Assembly: GCF_029210385.1 (NCBI RefSeq)
Contig: NZ_JARGDQ010000012.1
Span: forward strand, 1 to 59,761
Reading direction: 5' to 3'
Source: Desulfurivibrio dismutans
GTDB lineage: Bacteria > Desulfobacterota > Desulfobulbia > Desulfobulbales > Desulfurivibrionaceae
Length of the DNA: 59,761 bases
In this document: positions 44,596 through 52,395 of the stretch, piece by piece
Layout of the letters: every line of letters begins with the position of its first letter
Numbering within the stretch: the first letter of the stretch is position 1
The notes under the pieces: model-generated
Told to the model about the DNA's origin: nothing
The model's input: the letters and a program-made list of their open reading frames with translations, nothing else
Database searches by the model: none
Translations under genes and position numbers: made by a program

Positions 44596-45240
44596 CTATC
44601 GCCTCCGCGAGCGGGCCGGGGGTGGCGGCGCCGTTTCCGGTTCGATGAAGCGGTAAGTCAGCAACGTGATGTTGGTGGTCAGGTACATCCGATTGCCGGT
44701 GCGGGTCGGTGAGGTCATGTTGAGATCCTGCACGGTAACGATGCGCGGCAGTTTGCTGATGCGGTCGAGAAAGGCGCCGACATTATGGTACGGCCCACGA
44801 ACCGAGATACTGACCGGGATTTCGGCGTAAAACTCTTGTCGCACCTCACTCTGGGGCCGGAACAGCATAAAATCAAGGCCGGAGTTGGTACCAAGATTGG
44901 AGATGCTGGTCAGCAGCAGGGGAATCTCTTTTTCCTCCGGCAGCAGGAGGGAGAGCTCTTCCAGCCGTAGTTCAACCTCCCGGGTTTCTTCCCGGTGCCG
45001 GTCCAGTTCCCGGGCCACTCGAGCCAGCCGGGCGATCTCGCTTTCAAGATTCTGAATGCGGTCGCGGGCCTGATCCATTTCGCCGGCCTTGGGGATGAAC
45101 ACCAGGAAGGTGAAGATCGCCACCGGCAGGGCGCAGACCCCGACCAGGATCAGCAGTTTGTGCAGGCCGGTGAGCATGCCGGTCTTGGTTTCCAGCAGCA
45201 CATCCAGCTTTCTGAGCAGCGGTTTGAGTTTCTGGTTCAT
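44596..45240 (-). CDS. pilO: Pilus assembly protein PilO
   Basis: The protein of about 214 residues starts MNQKLKPLLRKLDVLLETKTGM, has one hydrophobic segment (about 28-46), a coiled coil (AGEMDQARDRIQNLESEIARLARVARELD) and a ferredoxin-like fold (VSISVRGPYHNVGAFLDRISKLPRIV). PilO forms the inner-membrane periplasmic scaffold with PilN. I chose the ATG at 45240 because it overlaps the pilN stop (ATGA) and starts at the family N-terminus; the frame extends further upstream. Confidence 0.92.
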   Translation of the reverse strand: MNQKLKPLLRKLDVLLETKTGMLTGLHKLLILVGVCALPVAIFTFLVFIPKAGEMDQARDRIQNLESEIARLARVARELDRHREETREVELRLEELSLLLPEEKEIPLLLTSISNLGTNSGLDFMLFRPQSEVRQEFYAEIPVSISVRGPYHNVGAFLDRISKLPRIVTVQDLNMTSPTRTGNRMYLTTNITLLTYRFIEPETAPPPPARSRRR

Positions 45241-45806
45241 TCCGCTTCCTCCGTTTCCGGCGGGGGGGGGGTTACCCGGATAACCAGGGAAAAGGACTTG
45301 AGCCGGTTGCCGCCCACCTCGGTCTGGGTGGAACTGGTCAGATCGGCGCTGCCGAAATAGGGGGAGCGTTCCAGGGCCTGCATGTACTGGGCGATGGTGG
45401 GGTTGTCCAGGCCGATTCCGGCCAGATTGATGGTGTTGCCGGCCAGCCGCAGGGAGGTGAGCCACATTCTGGCGCTCGGGGTCAGGTTGCTGAGCTCGTC
45501 CAGAATGCGGACCGTGATTTGGGAGTCAGTGCGCAAGTTATTGATCGCCCCGATTTTGACTTCCAGCTCTTCCCGCTTTCTTTTCAGGGAGTCGATTTCC
45601 CGCTGGATGGCGACATAGGACGCCCGTTCCGTCTCAAGCTCACTGATTTTCGCTTCCAGCCGCCCGGCCTGGATGGCCATGACCATGGCGACGCCGCCCA
45701 AAACCACCAGTACCGCGGCCAAGGCTCCGAACAGCCCGAAAAACTCGTAGCGCCGGCGCAGCTTTTGCCTGATTTCTTTGATTGGCAGCAGGTTGATCTT
45801 AATCAT
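45237..45806 (-). CDS. pilN: Pilus assembly protein PilN
   Basis: The 189-residue protein begins MIKINLLPIKEIRQKLRRRYEF, the conserved INLLP motif that binds PilM. A membrane segment (about 27-47), a coiled coil (LEAKISELETERASYVAIQREIDSL) and the C-terminal alpha-beta domain follow (LDELSNLTPSARMWLTSLRLAGNTINLAGIGLDNPTIAQYMQALE). It pairs with PilO in the inner membrane. The distance to pilM is nine bases. Confidence 0.95.
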   Translation of the reverse strand: MIKINLLPIKEIRQKLRRRYEFFGLFGALAAVLVVLGGVAMVMAIQAGRLEAKISELETERASYVAIQREIDSLKRKREELEVKIGAINNLRTDSQITVRILDELSNLTPSARMWLTSLRLAGNTINLAGIGLDNPTIAQYMQALERSPYFGSADLTSSTQTEVGGNRLKSFSLVIRVTPPPPETEEAE

Positions 45807-45815
45807 GGCCTTCCC

Positions 45816-46937
45816 CTAAAACTCCACCGACCGGGTGGCCAGACCGAAGGCCTGGCCCATCTCCGGGGCGGCGGCCTGCAGGTACTTGGGGTCGATTTTT
45901 AGTGGGTCGTACTCAGTCCTGGCGAAGGGGTTGAATACAGAGCAGGGCAACTCACACTGGTGGGCGAGATAATCGGCCAGGCCGGTGATTCTGGCGCTGC
46001 CGCCGCTGATTACGATCCGGCTTATGGGGTGCTCTTCGTTGGTGGACATGTAGAAGGCGATGGCCCGTTTAATCTCCTCGCTCCACTGCCGACAGGTGTC
46101 CTGTACGACGCCCACCGCTTTCTGCTGCAATTCTTCCGTGGGTGCCGGCGTTTTGCCGGTCTTCAGATCCTCGGCTTCATCGAAGGAAAGCCCCAGGGCG
46201 TTTTGCAGTTGAATGGTAAGATCCCGACCGCCAAGGGTGACATCCCTGGTCAGGGCCGAACTGCCACCGCTGAGCAGATTGATGTTCATCTTGCCGGCAC
46301 CGATGTCCACCAGGGCAACGTTTTCCGTTGTCACTCGGGGTTCGCCAGCCGCAAAGGCATTTTCCAGGGCAAAGGCGTCCACGTCCACCACCACTGTTTG
46401 CAGGCCCAGACCTTCCAGTAGATCCAGGTAGCCGTCCACCAGTTCTTTCTTGGCCGCCACCAGCATGACGTCGGTGTTTTCGTCGCCTTCCCGGTTGGTC
46501 TGCAGGTCGTGGAAGTCCAGATAAACATCATCGATATCGAAGGGGATGTACTGTTCTGCCTCTTCGACGATGTGCTTTTCCAACTCTTCGGTGCTCATCA
46601 CCTGGAGGTTGATTTTTTTTACGATTACTGAGTAGCCGGAAACGGAAATGGCCACCTTGCGGTTTTTGCTTTTCAGGTTGGCCAGCAAAGGAGAGATGAC
46701 TCCGGCCACGGCCTCGGCGTCGGTAAGGGCGCCGTCCTCGGTGGCATCGGGCGGCATCAGGGAGCTGCCCAGGGTCAGCAGCCGGTAGCCCCTGGTAAGC
46801 CGGTGCAGTTCGCAGACCTTGACCGCGTGGGAGCCGATGTCCAGCCCCAGCGCCAAGGGGGGACCGCCGCGACCGGGCAGGGTCAGTCGCCCGAAGGAAG
46901 GCAGGCTTATTTTGATCTTAGGCAGGGTTAGGGCCAT
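45816..46937 (-). CDS. pilM: Pilus assembly protein PilM (actin-like ATPase)
   Basis: This 373-residue actin-fold protein shows LALGLDIGSHAVKVCELHR (phosphate loop 1), VALVDIGAGKMNINLLSGG (phosphate loop 2), and VISGGSARITGLADYLA near the end. It sits on the cytoplasmic face of the inner membrane and binds the PilN tail. It is the first gene of the seven-gene operon pilM-N-O-P, AMIN protein, secretin and Ig lipoprotein. Confidence 0.95.
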   Translation of the reverse strand: MALTLPKIKISLPSFGRLTLPGRGGPPLALGLDIGSHAVKVCELHRLTRGYRLLTLGSSLMPPDATEDGALTDAEAVAGVISPLLANLKSKNRKVAISVSGYSVIVKKINLQVMSTEELEKHIVEEAEQYIPFDIDDVYLDFHDLQTNREGDENTDVMLVAAKKELVDGYLDLLEGLGLQTVVVDVDAFALENAFAAGEPRVTTENVALVDIGAGKMNINLLSGGSSALTRDVTLGGRDLTIQLQNALGLSFDEAEDLKTGKTPAPTEELQQKAVGVVQDTCRQWSEEIKRAIAFYMSTNEEHPISRIVISGGSARITGLADYLAHQCELPCSVFNPFARTEYDPLKIDPKYLQAAAPEMGQAFGLATRSVEF

Positions 46938-47275
46938 TACTGATCCTGTACCAGACTTGCACGTTTTTTATGTCATCGGGCAACTTCCCGTTGCCTTTCT
47001 TTATACTTCCGGGTACTTCCGGGCTTTTCACCCTAACGTGATGTTCGCATTAAGGACATAAAAGGGCCGCGATGTCAAGGGTAAAGCTTGAATATCAAGC
47101 GGTTGCTTGTCTTTTTTTGCGCTTTGCGGTATAGCTAACAAGGTTTACCGGCCGCCGCCGGCGGCGGCCAAAAACCCTGATGGTTGCAGGGTTTTGTCGG
47201 TACTGTTCGGTAACCGCAGGGCGGCTGGCCGTAAAATAAACCGAGTCTTTTAAAAATCTTGCTGGAGGAAAAAGT
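46938..47275. other. Divergent intergenic region between pilM and lepB
   Basis: This 338-base gene-free region should hold the promoters for the pil operon (leftward) and for lepB-pyrBC (rightward). It contains an A/T-rich stretch around 47100-47120 and the two hairpins at 47150-47169 and 47171-47195. I could not identify promoters with confidence. Confidence 0.5.
47150..47195 (+). promoter_or_regulatory. Two leader hairpins upstream of lepB-pyrBC
   Basis: A 20-base perfect palindrome of GGC/GCC triplets (47150-47169) is followed directly by AAAACCCTG-7 bases-CAGGGTTTT (47171-47195). In a transcript for lepB, the second hairpin with its 3' T-run could act as an attenuator. The role is inference. 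Confidence 0.45.
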
Positions 47276-47905
47276 TTGGCCGATACAACTCGGGACTCTT
47301 CACGGAAATCCGTTTTTCGTGAATATGCAGAGGCCATTATTGTTGCCCTGGTGCTGGCCCTGCTGATTCGCACCTTTGTGGTGCAGGCCTTCAAAATTCC
47401 CTCCGGCTCCATGGAACCGACCCTGTTGATCGGCGATCATCTGCTGGTCAACAAGTTCACCTACGGGGTGCGCAACCCCTTCAACGGGGAAGTCTGGATC
47501 AGTCTGCAGGAGCCGGCGCGCTATGACGTGGTGGTTTTTCGTTATCCCCGTAATCCCAGCCAGGACTATATCAAGCGGATCATCGGGTTGCCGGGTGAGA
47601 CGGTGGAGATCCGCGACAAAAAGGTGTATATCGACGGTGAACCGCTGGATGATCCCCGGGCGGTCTTTCGCGATGACGACATCCTGCCGCCCTCCCGCCA
47701 GCCCCGGGACAACTTCGGCCCGGTGACGGTGGGGCCCGATGAGCTGTTCACCTTGGGAGACAATCGGGACAACAGCCACGACGGCCGGTTCTGGGGCATG
47801 GTGGAAACCACCGCGCTAAGAGGCAAGGCCTTCGTTCTTTACTGGTCCTGGGACCGGGAGGAAACCGGGGTGCGCTGGAACCGACTGGGGCAGAGGATTG
47901 AGTAA
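47276..47905 (+). CDS. lepB: Signal peptidase I
   Basis: The 209-residue membrane protease removes signal peptides from exported proteins. One N-terminal helix (about 19-33) is followed by [20 protein letters not shown] (catalytic Ser in SGSM), then [15 protein letters not shown] with the catalytic Lys in the RIIGLPG box, and [15 protein letters not shown]. The start codon is TTG, with GGAGG 10 bases upstream. It heads an apparent unit with pyrB (two bases apart) and pyrC. Confidence 0.95.
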   Translation: MADTTRDSSRKSVFREYAEAIIVALVLALLIRTFVVQAFKIPSGSMEPTLLIGDHLLVNKFTYGVRNPFNGEVWISLQEPARYDVVVFRYPRNPSQDYIKRIIGLPGETVEIRDKKVYIDGEPLDDPRAVFRDDDILPPSRQPRDNFGPVTVGPDELFTLGDNRDNSHDGRFWGMVETTALRGKAFVLYWSWDREETGVRWNRLGQRIE

Positions 47906-47907
47906 CC

Positions 47908-48840
47908 ATGAGCGCTGATTACCTGTTTCCGCATCGACATATCCTGGGGCTTGGTGACTTGGCCGCCGCCGATATCGATTTCATTCTTAAAACCGCCGAG
48001 AGTTTCAAGGAAATATCCCAGCGTTCGATCAAAAAGGTTCCCACCCTGCGGGGCAAGACGGTAATCAACCTGTTTCTGGAACCCTCCACCCGGACCCGGC
48101 TCTCCTTTGAGATTGCCGCCAAGCGGATGAGCGCCGACACCTTTAATATCTCCGGGGCCGGCAGCAGTACGGTCAAAGGGGAGACCATGGTGGATACGGC
48201 CCGTAACCTGGCGGCCATGAACCCCGACTGTATCATCATTCGCCATGCCTGCTCCGGTTCCCCTGGGCTGCTGGCCCGCCACATCGACGCATCGGTGATC
48301 AACGCTGGCGACGGCGCCCACGAACACCCCAGCCAGGCCCTGCTTGACCTGATGACGGTGCGGGAGCACAAGGGCCGGATCGAAGGCCTGAAGGTGGCGA
48401 TCATCGGCGATATCACCCACAGCCGGGTGGCCCACTCCAATATCATCGGATTTGCTAAAATGGGGGCCGAAGTTCGGGTGGCCGGGCCCGCCACCTTGAT
48501 TCCCCCGGGGATTGCCGCCATGGGGGCACAGCACTGCCGGTCGGTGCGCCAGGCGGTGAGCGGGGCCGATGTGGTGATGGCCCTGCGCATCCAGAAGGAG
48601 CGCCAGCAGGATCCCCTGCTGCCCTCGCTCCGGGAGTACGCCATTTTTTACGGGATTACGCCGGAAGTCATGATACATGCCGCATCCGACGCCATCATCA
48701 TGCACCCCGGTCCCATCAACCGCGGCATCGAGCTCGATCCTGCCCTGGCCGACGGTCCCCGTTCGGTGATTCTGGACCAGGTGACCAACGGGGTGGCGAT
48801 CCGAATGGCGCTTCTGTATTTGATCATGGGCGGCGAGTAG
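47908..48840 (+). CDS. pyrB: Aspartate carbamoyltransferase catalytic chain
   Basis: This 310-residue enzyme condenses carbamoyl phosphate and aspartate in pyrimidine synthesis. The carbamoyl phosphate motif [20 protein letters not shown] (STRTR), the loop [33 protein letters not shown] and [15 protein letters not shown] are in the expected order. The short length and lack of a pyrI partner fit the class with an inactive or active dihydroorotase partner such as the PyrC that follows after eight bases. Confidence 0.97.
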   Translation: MSADYLFPHRHILGLGDLAAADIDFILKTAESFKEISQRSIKKVPTLRGKTVINLFLEPSTRTRLSFEIAAKRMSADTFNISGAGSSTVKGETMVDTARNLAAMNPDCIIIRHACSGSPGLLARHIDASVINAGDGAHEHPSQALLDLMTVREHKGRIEGLKVAIIGDITHSRVAHSNIIGFAKMGAEVRVAGPATLIPPGIAAMGAQHCRSVRQAVSGADVVMALRIQKERQQDPLLPSLREYAIFYGITPEVMIHAASDAIIMHPGPINRGIELDPALADGPRSVILDQVTNGVAIRMALLYLIMGGE

Positions 48841-48848
48841 GGAGAATT

Positions 48849-50162
48849 ATGTCTGTTGATAATTTGGAATCCGTGATTTTGCTGGAAAATGCCCGGCTGC
48901 TTGACCCGGCTGGCGGTTTGGATGCGCTGGGCTACGTGCTGGTGCGGGACGGCATAATCGCCGCGGTGGCGGCGGGGCGGCCCGAGGGGGTCGAGCTGCC
49001 GGCGGAACTGCGGCGGCTGGATGCCGGCGGTCGCTGGCTGACCCCCGGCCTGATCGACCTCCATGTGCACCTGCGGGAGCCTGGCGACGAGCATAAGGAA
49101 ACGGTGGTCAGCGGGGCGGCGGCCGCCGCCGCCGGCGGTTTCACCGCCGTGGTCTGCATGCCCAACACCCGACCGTTCAATGACTGTGCCGCAGTGACGT
49201 TGCAAATACTGGCGGCGGCGGCCGGGGCGGCGGCCCGGGTCTATCCGGTGGGGAGCATCAGTGTCGGGCTGCAGGGTGAAACCCTGGCGCCTTTTGGCGA
49301 GATGCGCCGGGCCGGGGTGCGGGCGGTCAGCGACGACGGCCGCCCGGTGGTCAACAGCCAGCTTATGCGGCGGGCCCTGGAATATGCCGGTGACCACGAC
49401 CTGCTGGTGATCAGCCACGCCGAAGAGGAAAGTTTAAGCCGCAACGGGGCGATGAACGAGGGGGCAACCGCCACCCGTCTGGGTCTGCGGGGGATTCCGG
49501 CGGTGGCCGAGGAGATCATGGTTCACCGGGAACTGGCCCTGGCCGAGTACACCGGTCGGCCCGTCCACATCGCCCACGTCAGCACCGCCGGTTCGGTGGA
49601 CCTGATCCGGCGGGCCAAGGCGCGGGGGGTGAAGGCGACGGCGGAAACCGCCCCCCATTACTTCACTCTCACCGAAGAGGCGGTGGGCCTTTACGATACA
49701 CGGGCCAAGATGAATCCGCCCCTGCGCACCGCCGCCGATGTGGCGGCGATCCGGGAGGCCCTGGCCGACGGCACCCTGGAGGTGATTGCCACCGACCATG
49801 CCCCCCACAGCGATCTGGAAAAGGATCTGGAGTTTGAGCTGGCGGCCAACGGCATCATCGGCCTGGAAAGCGCCCTGCCTTTAAGCCTGGCCCTGGTCCG
49901 GGACGGCCTGCTGACCCCCTTGCAACTGGTGGCTCGGCTGAGCACTAACCCCGCCCGCATCCTGGGCGTACCGGGCGGCCGGCTGGCGGTGGGTGAGCCG
50001 GCAGACCTGACCCTCATCGACCCGGACTATAAATTCACCTTCCGGGCCGACGAACTCAAGTCGCGCAGCCGTAACTCACCGTTTATCGATTGGGAAATGC
50101 AGGGTAAGGCCATGCTGACCATCATGGATGGCCGCATTACGCATCAGGAGATCAGCTTTTGA
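48849..50162 (+). CDS. pyrC: Dihydroorotase
   Basis: This 437-residue amidohydrolase of the type I (long) class cyclises carbamoyl aspartate. Metal residues are in LIDLHVHLREPGDEHKET, VISHAEEES, HIAHVST and ATDHAPHS. ATGs upstream give a natural start near GGGAGAA. It follows pyrB closely. The last 11 bases overlap the end of the convergent flagellar-like gene. Confidence 0.95.
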   Translation: MSVDNLESVILLENARLLDPAGGLDALGYVLVRDGIIAAVAAGRPEGVELPAELRRLDAGGRWLTPGLIDLHVHLREPGDEHKETVVSGAAAAAAGGFTAVVCMPNTRPFNDCAAVTLQILAAAAGAAARVYPVGSISVGLQGETLAPFGEMRRAGVRAVSDDGRPVVNSQLMRRALEYAGDHDLLVISHAEEESLSRNGAMNEGATATRLGLRGIPAVAEEIMVHRELALAEYTGRPVHIAHVSTAGSVDLIRRAKARGVKATAETAPHYFTLTEEAVGLYDTRAKMNPPLRTAADVAAIREALADGTLEVIATDHAPHSDLEKDLEFELAANGIIGLESALPLSLALVRDGLLTPLQLVARLSTNPARILGVPGGRLAVGEPADLTLIDPDYKFTFRADELKSRSRNSPFIDWEMQGKAMLTIMDGRITHQEISF

Positions 50163-50508
50163 TGTTCAGCAGACTCCCCAGCCGCTCATCCTCGCTCTGG
50201 ACAACCTTGAGGTTGGCCTGAAAGTAGCGGCGGCTGAGCATCAGGTTGGGCATCTCTTCCGCCAGGTCGACGTTTGATTTCTCCACCATTTCCGTTCCCG
50301 CAGCGGTCTGCTCCTGGACCACCGGGCCGGGGGTCTCGATCTTTTCCGCCCGGGCCTCGATGGTGCCCACCGGGGTGCCTTCAGACAGGGTTACCTTAAC
50401 CTTTTTATAGCCGTCGGTATTGACGTTGGCGGTGTTATGGGCAGTGGCCGCCGTCTTTTTCTGCAGGGCCATAAGGCCGGACAGTGCCGATTGAATGCCG
50501 GAAACCAT
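50152..50508 (-). CDS. FlgC-like rod-domain protein, isolated
   Basis: The 118-residue protein has the N-terminal rod pattern GIQSALSGLMALQKKTAATAHNTANVNTDGYKK and the C-terminal half VEKSNVDLAEEMPNLMLSRRYFQANLKVVQSEDERLGSLLNI, as in flagellar rod and hook proteins (FlgC, FlgG). It lacks the central hook domain. No other flagellar gene is seen in the window. The upstream neighbour encodes a protein with a FlaG-like end. It may be a rod-like part of an otherwise remote flagellum. Confidence 0.78.
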   Translation of the reverse strand: MVSGIQSALSGLMALQKKTAATAHNTANVNTDGYKKVKVTLSEGTPVGTIEARAEKIETPGPVVQEQTAAGTEMVEKSNVDLAEEMPNLMLSRRYFQANLKVVQSEDERLGSLLNIKS

Positions 50509-50622
50509 CGCCTGTCTCCTTTGGGGTTTAAGGTTAAGAAAGGCTCTCTTGTTTCGCGAAGAGAAGCACGTTCCAAGTATACCTTCCAGTTACTGAAAAA
50601 TCATCAGAAAAGCTCGGTTGGC

Positions 50623-51837
50623 TCAAGATCGTCGGTTGACGATGATTCCGGTTTCGTGCTGCAGGTGGTCCAGGGTCTCGGTCAGGTTCTCCAGGCTGAT
50701 CGGGGCATGGTACGAAACCCGACAGATCTGGTAGTCGGAGCAATCGTAGACATCCACCCCCGGGCCGCCGGGACTCCTGGTAAACACCAGGTGCAAGGGT
50801 AATCCCTGGGTGCTGATATCCTCATTGGCCAAGGCCAGGGTGTGGCGAATTGATTTTTCCGCCTGAGCAAGGGTGGTTGTGGCGGTGCCGTATTCAACCT
50901 TGTCCTGGCGTGCACTTTTGCCCCGAGACAGCAACTGCCGGCTGAAGGCATCGCCAATCGGCCGGGAGGCGGCGATGGGCCGCACCGGCGTTACTTGCCG
51001 CTCCATGGGGGCCGGTTTGGATGGAAAAGTTGAAGGGTCATGGGGTTGTATCACGACCAGCACATAGGGGGTGCGATCCGGAAAGCGGCTTACCGGCAGG
51101 GTGGCCGGCGTCAGGTCCGGAGGCAGAAAGGCCGCCGTCAGGGTAACCGGTTCCGCCGGCGTTGGCGCCGGTGAAGGCGCAACCGCTGTTGCGTGGGGCG
51201 GTCCGGTTGGCGGCACGGCTTCCCGTGCGGGCGGTTCGGTAACGGCGGCGGGAGGAACCGCTCGATCAACCTGTTCTGCCGGCGGTGAAGAAGCGGCGAC
51301 CGGGGTGATGGCGGGCGGCGGTGGGCTTGCCGGTGGCATTGGCGTGGGGGGGGCCAGTGTCTGGAGCATGGCGCTGATCCGCAGAGCGCTTTGCGCGGCG
51401 GCGGGTAGTTCACCCTCAAAGCCGATGAATTCCAGGGTGGTGGGGATATCCGGCAGCAGAAACGGGTGCTGCGCGGCCTCCGGCCGGGCTCCCAGGGTGA
51501 GCAAGGCTTGGCTGAGGATCTGCTCCCTTTGCACGGGAGGCTCCAATTCCCGGCCTTCAAGCAGGTTGGCCAAGGTCGGCGGCAGGGACGAAGGTGCCGG
51601 CGGGGACGGGAAGGCGATCCGGCGTAACACCTCAAGTTGCTGGAAGTTGATGTCGACCGCCGGGGGGGTCGGGTTGACGATATCGCCGACCGGAGCCTGG
51701 CCGGTTGTGGGCGCCGCCTCCGTGCCGGATTCCGGGGCGGTCTCTTGAGCGGTCGGCGGATTCCAGGGCATCCCCGGCCGGGTACCGAGAAGAGCCAGCG
51801 GTAGCGGGTTGTTGCCGGTAATGCCGTTCACGTTCAT
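50623..51837 (-). CDS. Proline-rich protein with FlaG-like C-terminal domain
   Basis: The protein of about 404 residues is largely Pro/Ala-rich and disordered. The last 70 residues (ALANEDISTQGLPLHLVFTR, VDVYDCSDYQICRV, ISLENLTETLDHLQHETGIIVNRR) align with those of the protein at 26033-26539. The Pro-rich middle part with a small conserved end recalls FliK-type hook-length proteins, but this is only a resemblance. I chose the ATG at 51837 because GGGGAG lies seven bases upstream; the frame extends to 51921. It lies upstream of the FlgC-like gene. Confidence 0.72.
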   Translation of the reverse strand: MNVNGITGNNPLPLALLGTRPGMPWNPPTAQETAPESGTEAAPTTGQAPVGDIVNPTPPAVDINFQQLEVLRRIAFPSPPAPSSLPPTLANLLEGRELEPPVQREQILSQALLTLGARPEAAQHPFLLPDIPTTLEFIGFEGELPAAAQSALRISAMLQTLAPPTPMPPASPPPPAITPVAASSPPAEQVDRAVPPAAVTEPPAREAVPPTGPPHATAVAPSPAPTPAEPVTLTAAFLPPDLTPATLPVSRFPDRTPYVLVVIQPHDPSTFPSKPAPMERQVTPVRPIAASRPIGDAFSRQLLSRGKSARQDKVEYGTATTTLAQAEKSIRHTLALANEDISTQGLPLHLVFTRSPGGPGVDVYDCSDYQICRVSYHAPISLENLTETLDHLQHETGIIVNRRS

Positions 51838-51925
51838 ATTGCCACTCCCCGTGCCGTGGCCAGCCACCGTTTCGCTCCAGAACGGGACGATTCCCGACCC
51901 GGCCGCAAAACGGCGCGCCACTCAT

Positions 51926-51969
51926 CAGTCCGTTGAAAAAGCCATCTCTGACTTTTTTTCAACGGACTG
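51926..51969. terminator. Inverted repeat between the topA tail and the Pro-rich gene
   Basis: CAGTCCGTTGAAAAA (51926-51940) and TTTTTTTCAACGGACTG (51953-51969) form a long stem with A/T at its apex. It lies 65 bases after the topA stop, so it may terminate topA. Confidence 0.6.
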
Positions 51970-52034
51970 TCATACACTAGAAGATAGTTCTGCTGGGGAA
52001 TGTTTGTCAAGGCGGCCCGGCCGGGGGCGGCGGC

Positions 52035-52395
52035 TTACTCTTCTTCCGGCAGTTCCTCGGAGTAGCGGCACTCTTTGTCCGGGCAGACCAGGCGGCGGCC
52101 CTTCTTGTTGCTTTTTTCTACCAGGAAGGGGGAGTTGCACAGCGGGCAGGGTTTGGCCACTGGTTTGTCCCATAGGGCGAAGGTGCACTTGGGGTAGCGG
52201 TTGCAACTGTAGAAGACCTTGCCCCTTTTGGAGACCTTCTGCACGAGTTCCCCGTCGCAGCCCTCTTCCGGGCAGCCCACCCCGGTGCTGATGGCCCGGA
52301 CGTTTTTGCAGTCCGGGTAACCCGAACAGGCCAGAAATTTTCCGAAGCGGCCATGTTTGTAGACCATGGGGCGGCCGCATTTATCGCAACTCTCG
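52035..52395 (-). pseudogene. topA: DNA topoisomerase I, 3' end only (zinc-ribbon tail)
   Basis: The frame reads CESCDKCGRPMVYKHGRFGKFLACSGYPDCKN, then CPEEGCDGELVQKV, FYSCNRYPKCTFA, CPLCNSPFLVEK and VCPDKECRYSEE. These are three type IA topoisomerase zinc ribbons. At 52396 the gene meets the terminal inverted repeat of an IS element, and the coding frame meets a stop inside the IS. The catalytic part is not in the window. Either an IS-mediated rearrangement split the gene or the assembly joins two IS copies. Confidence 0.92.
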
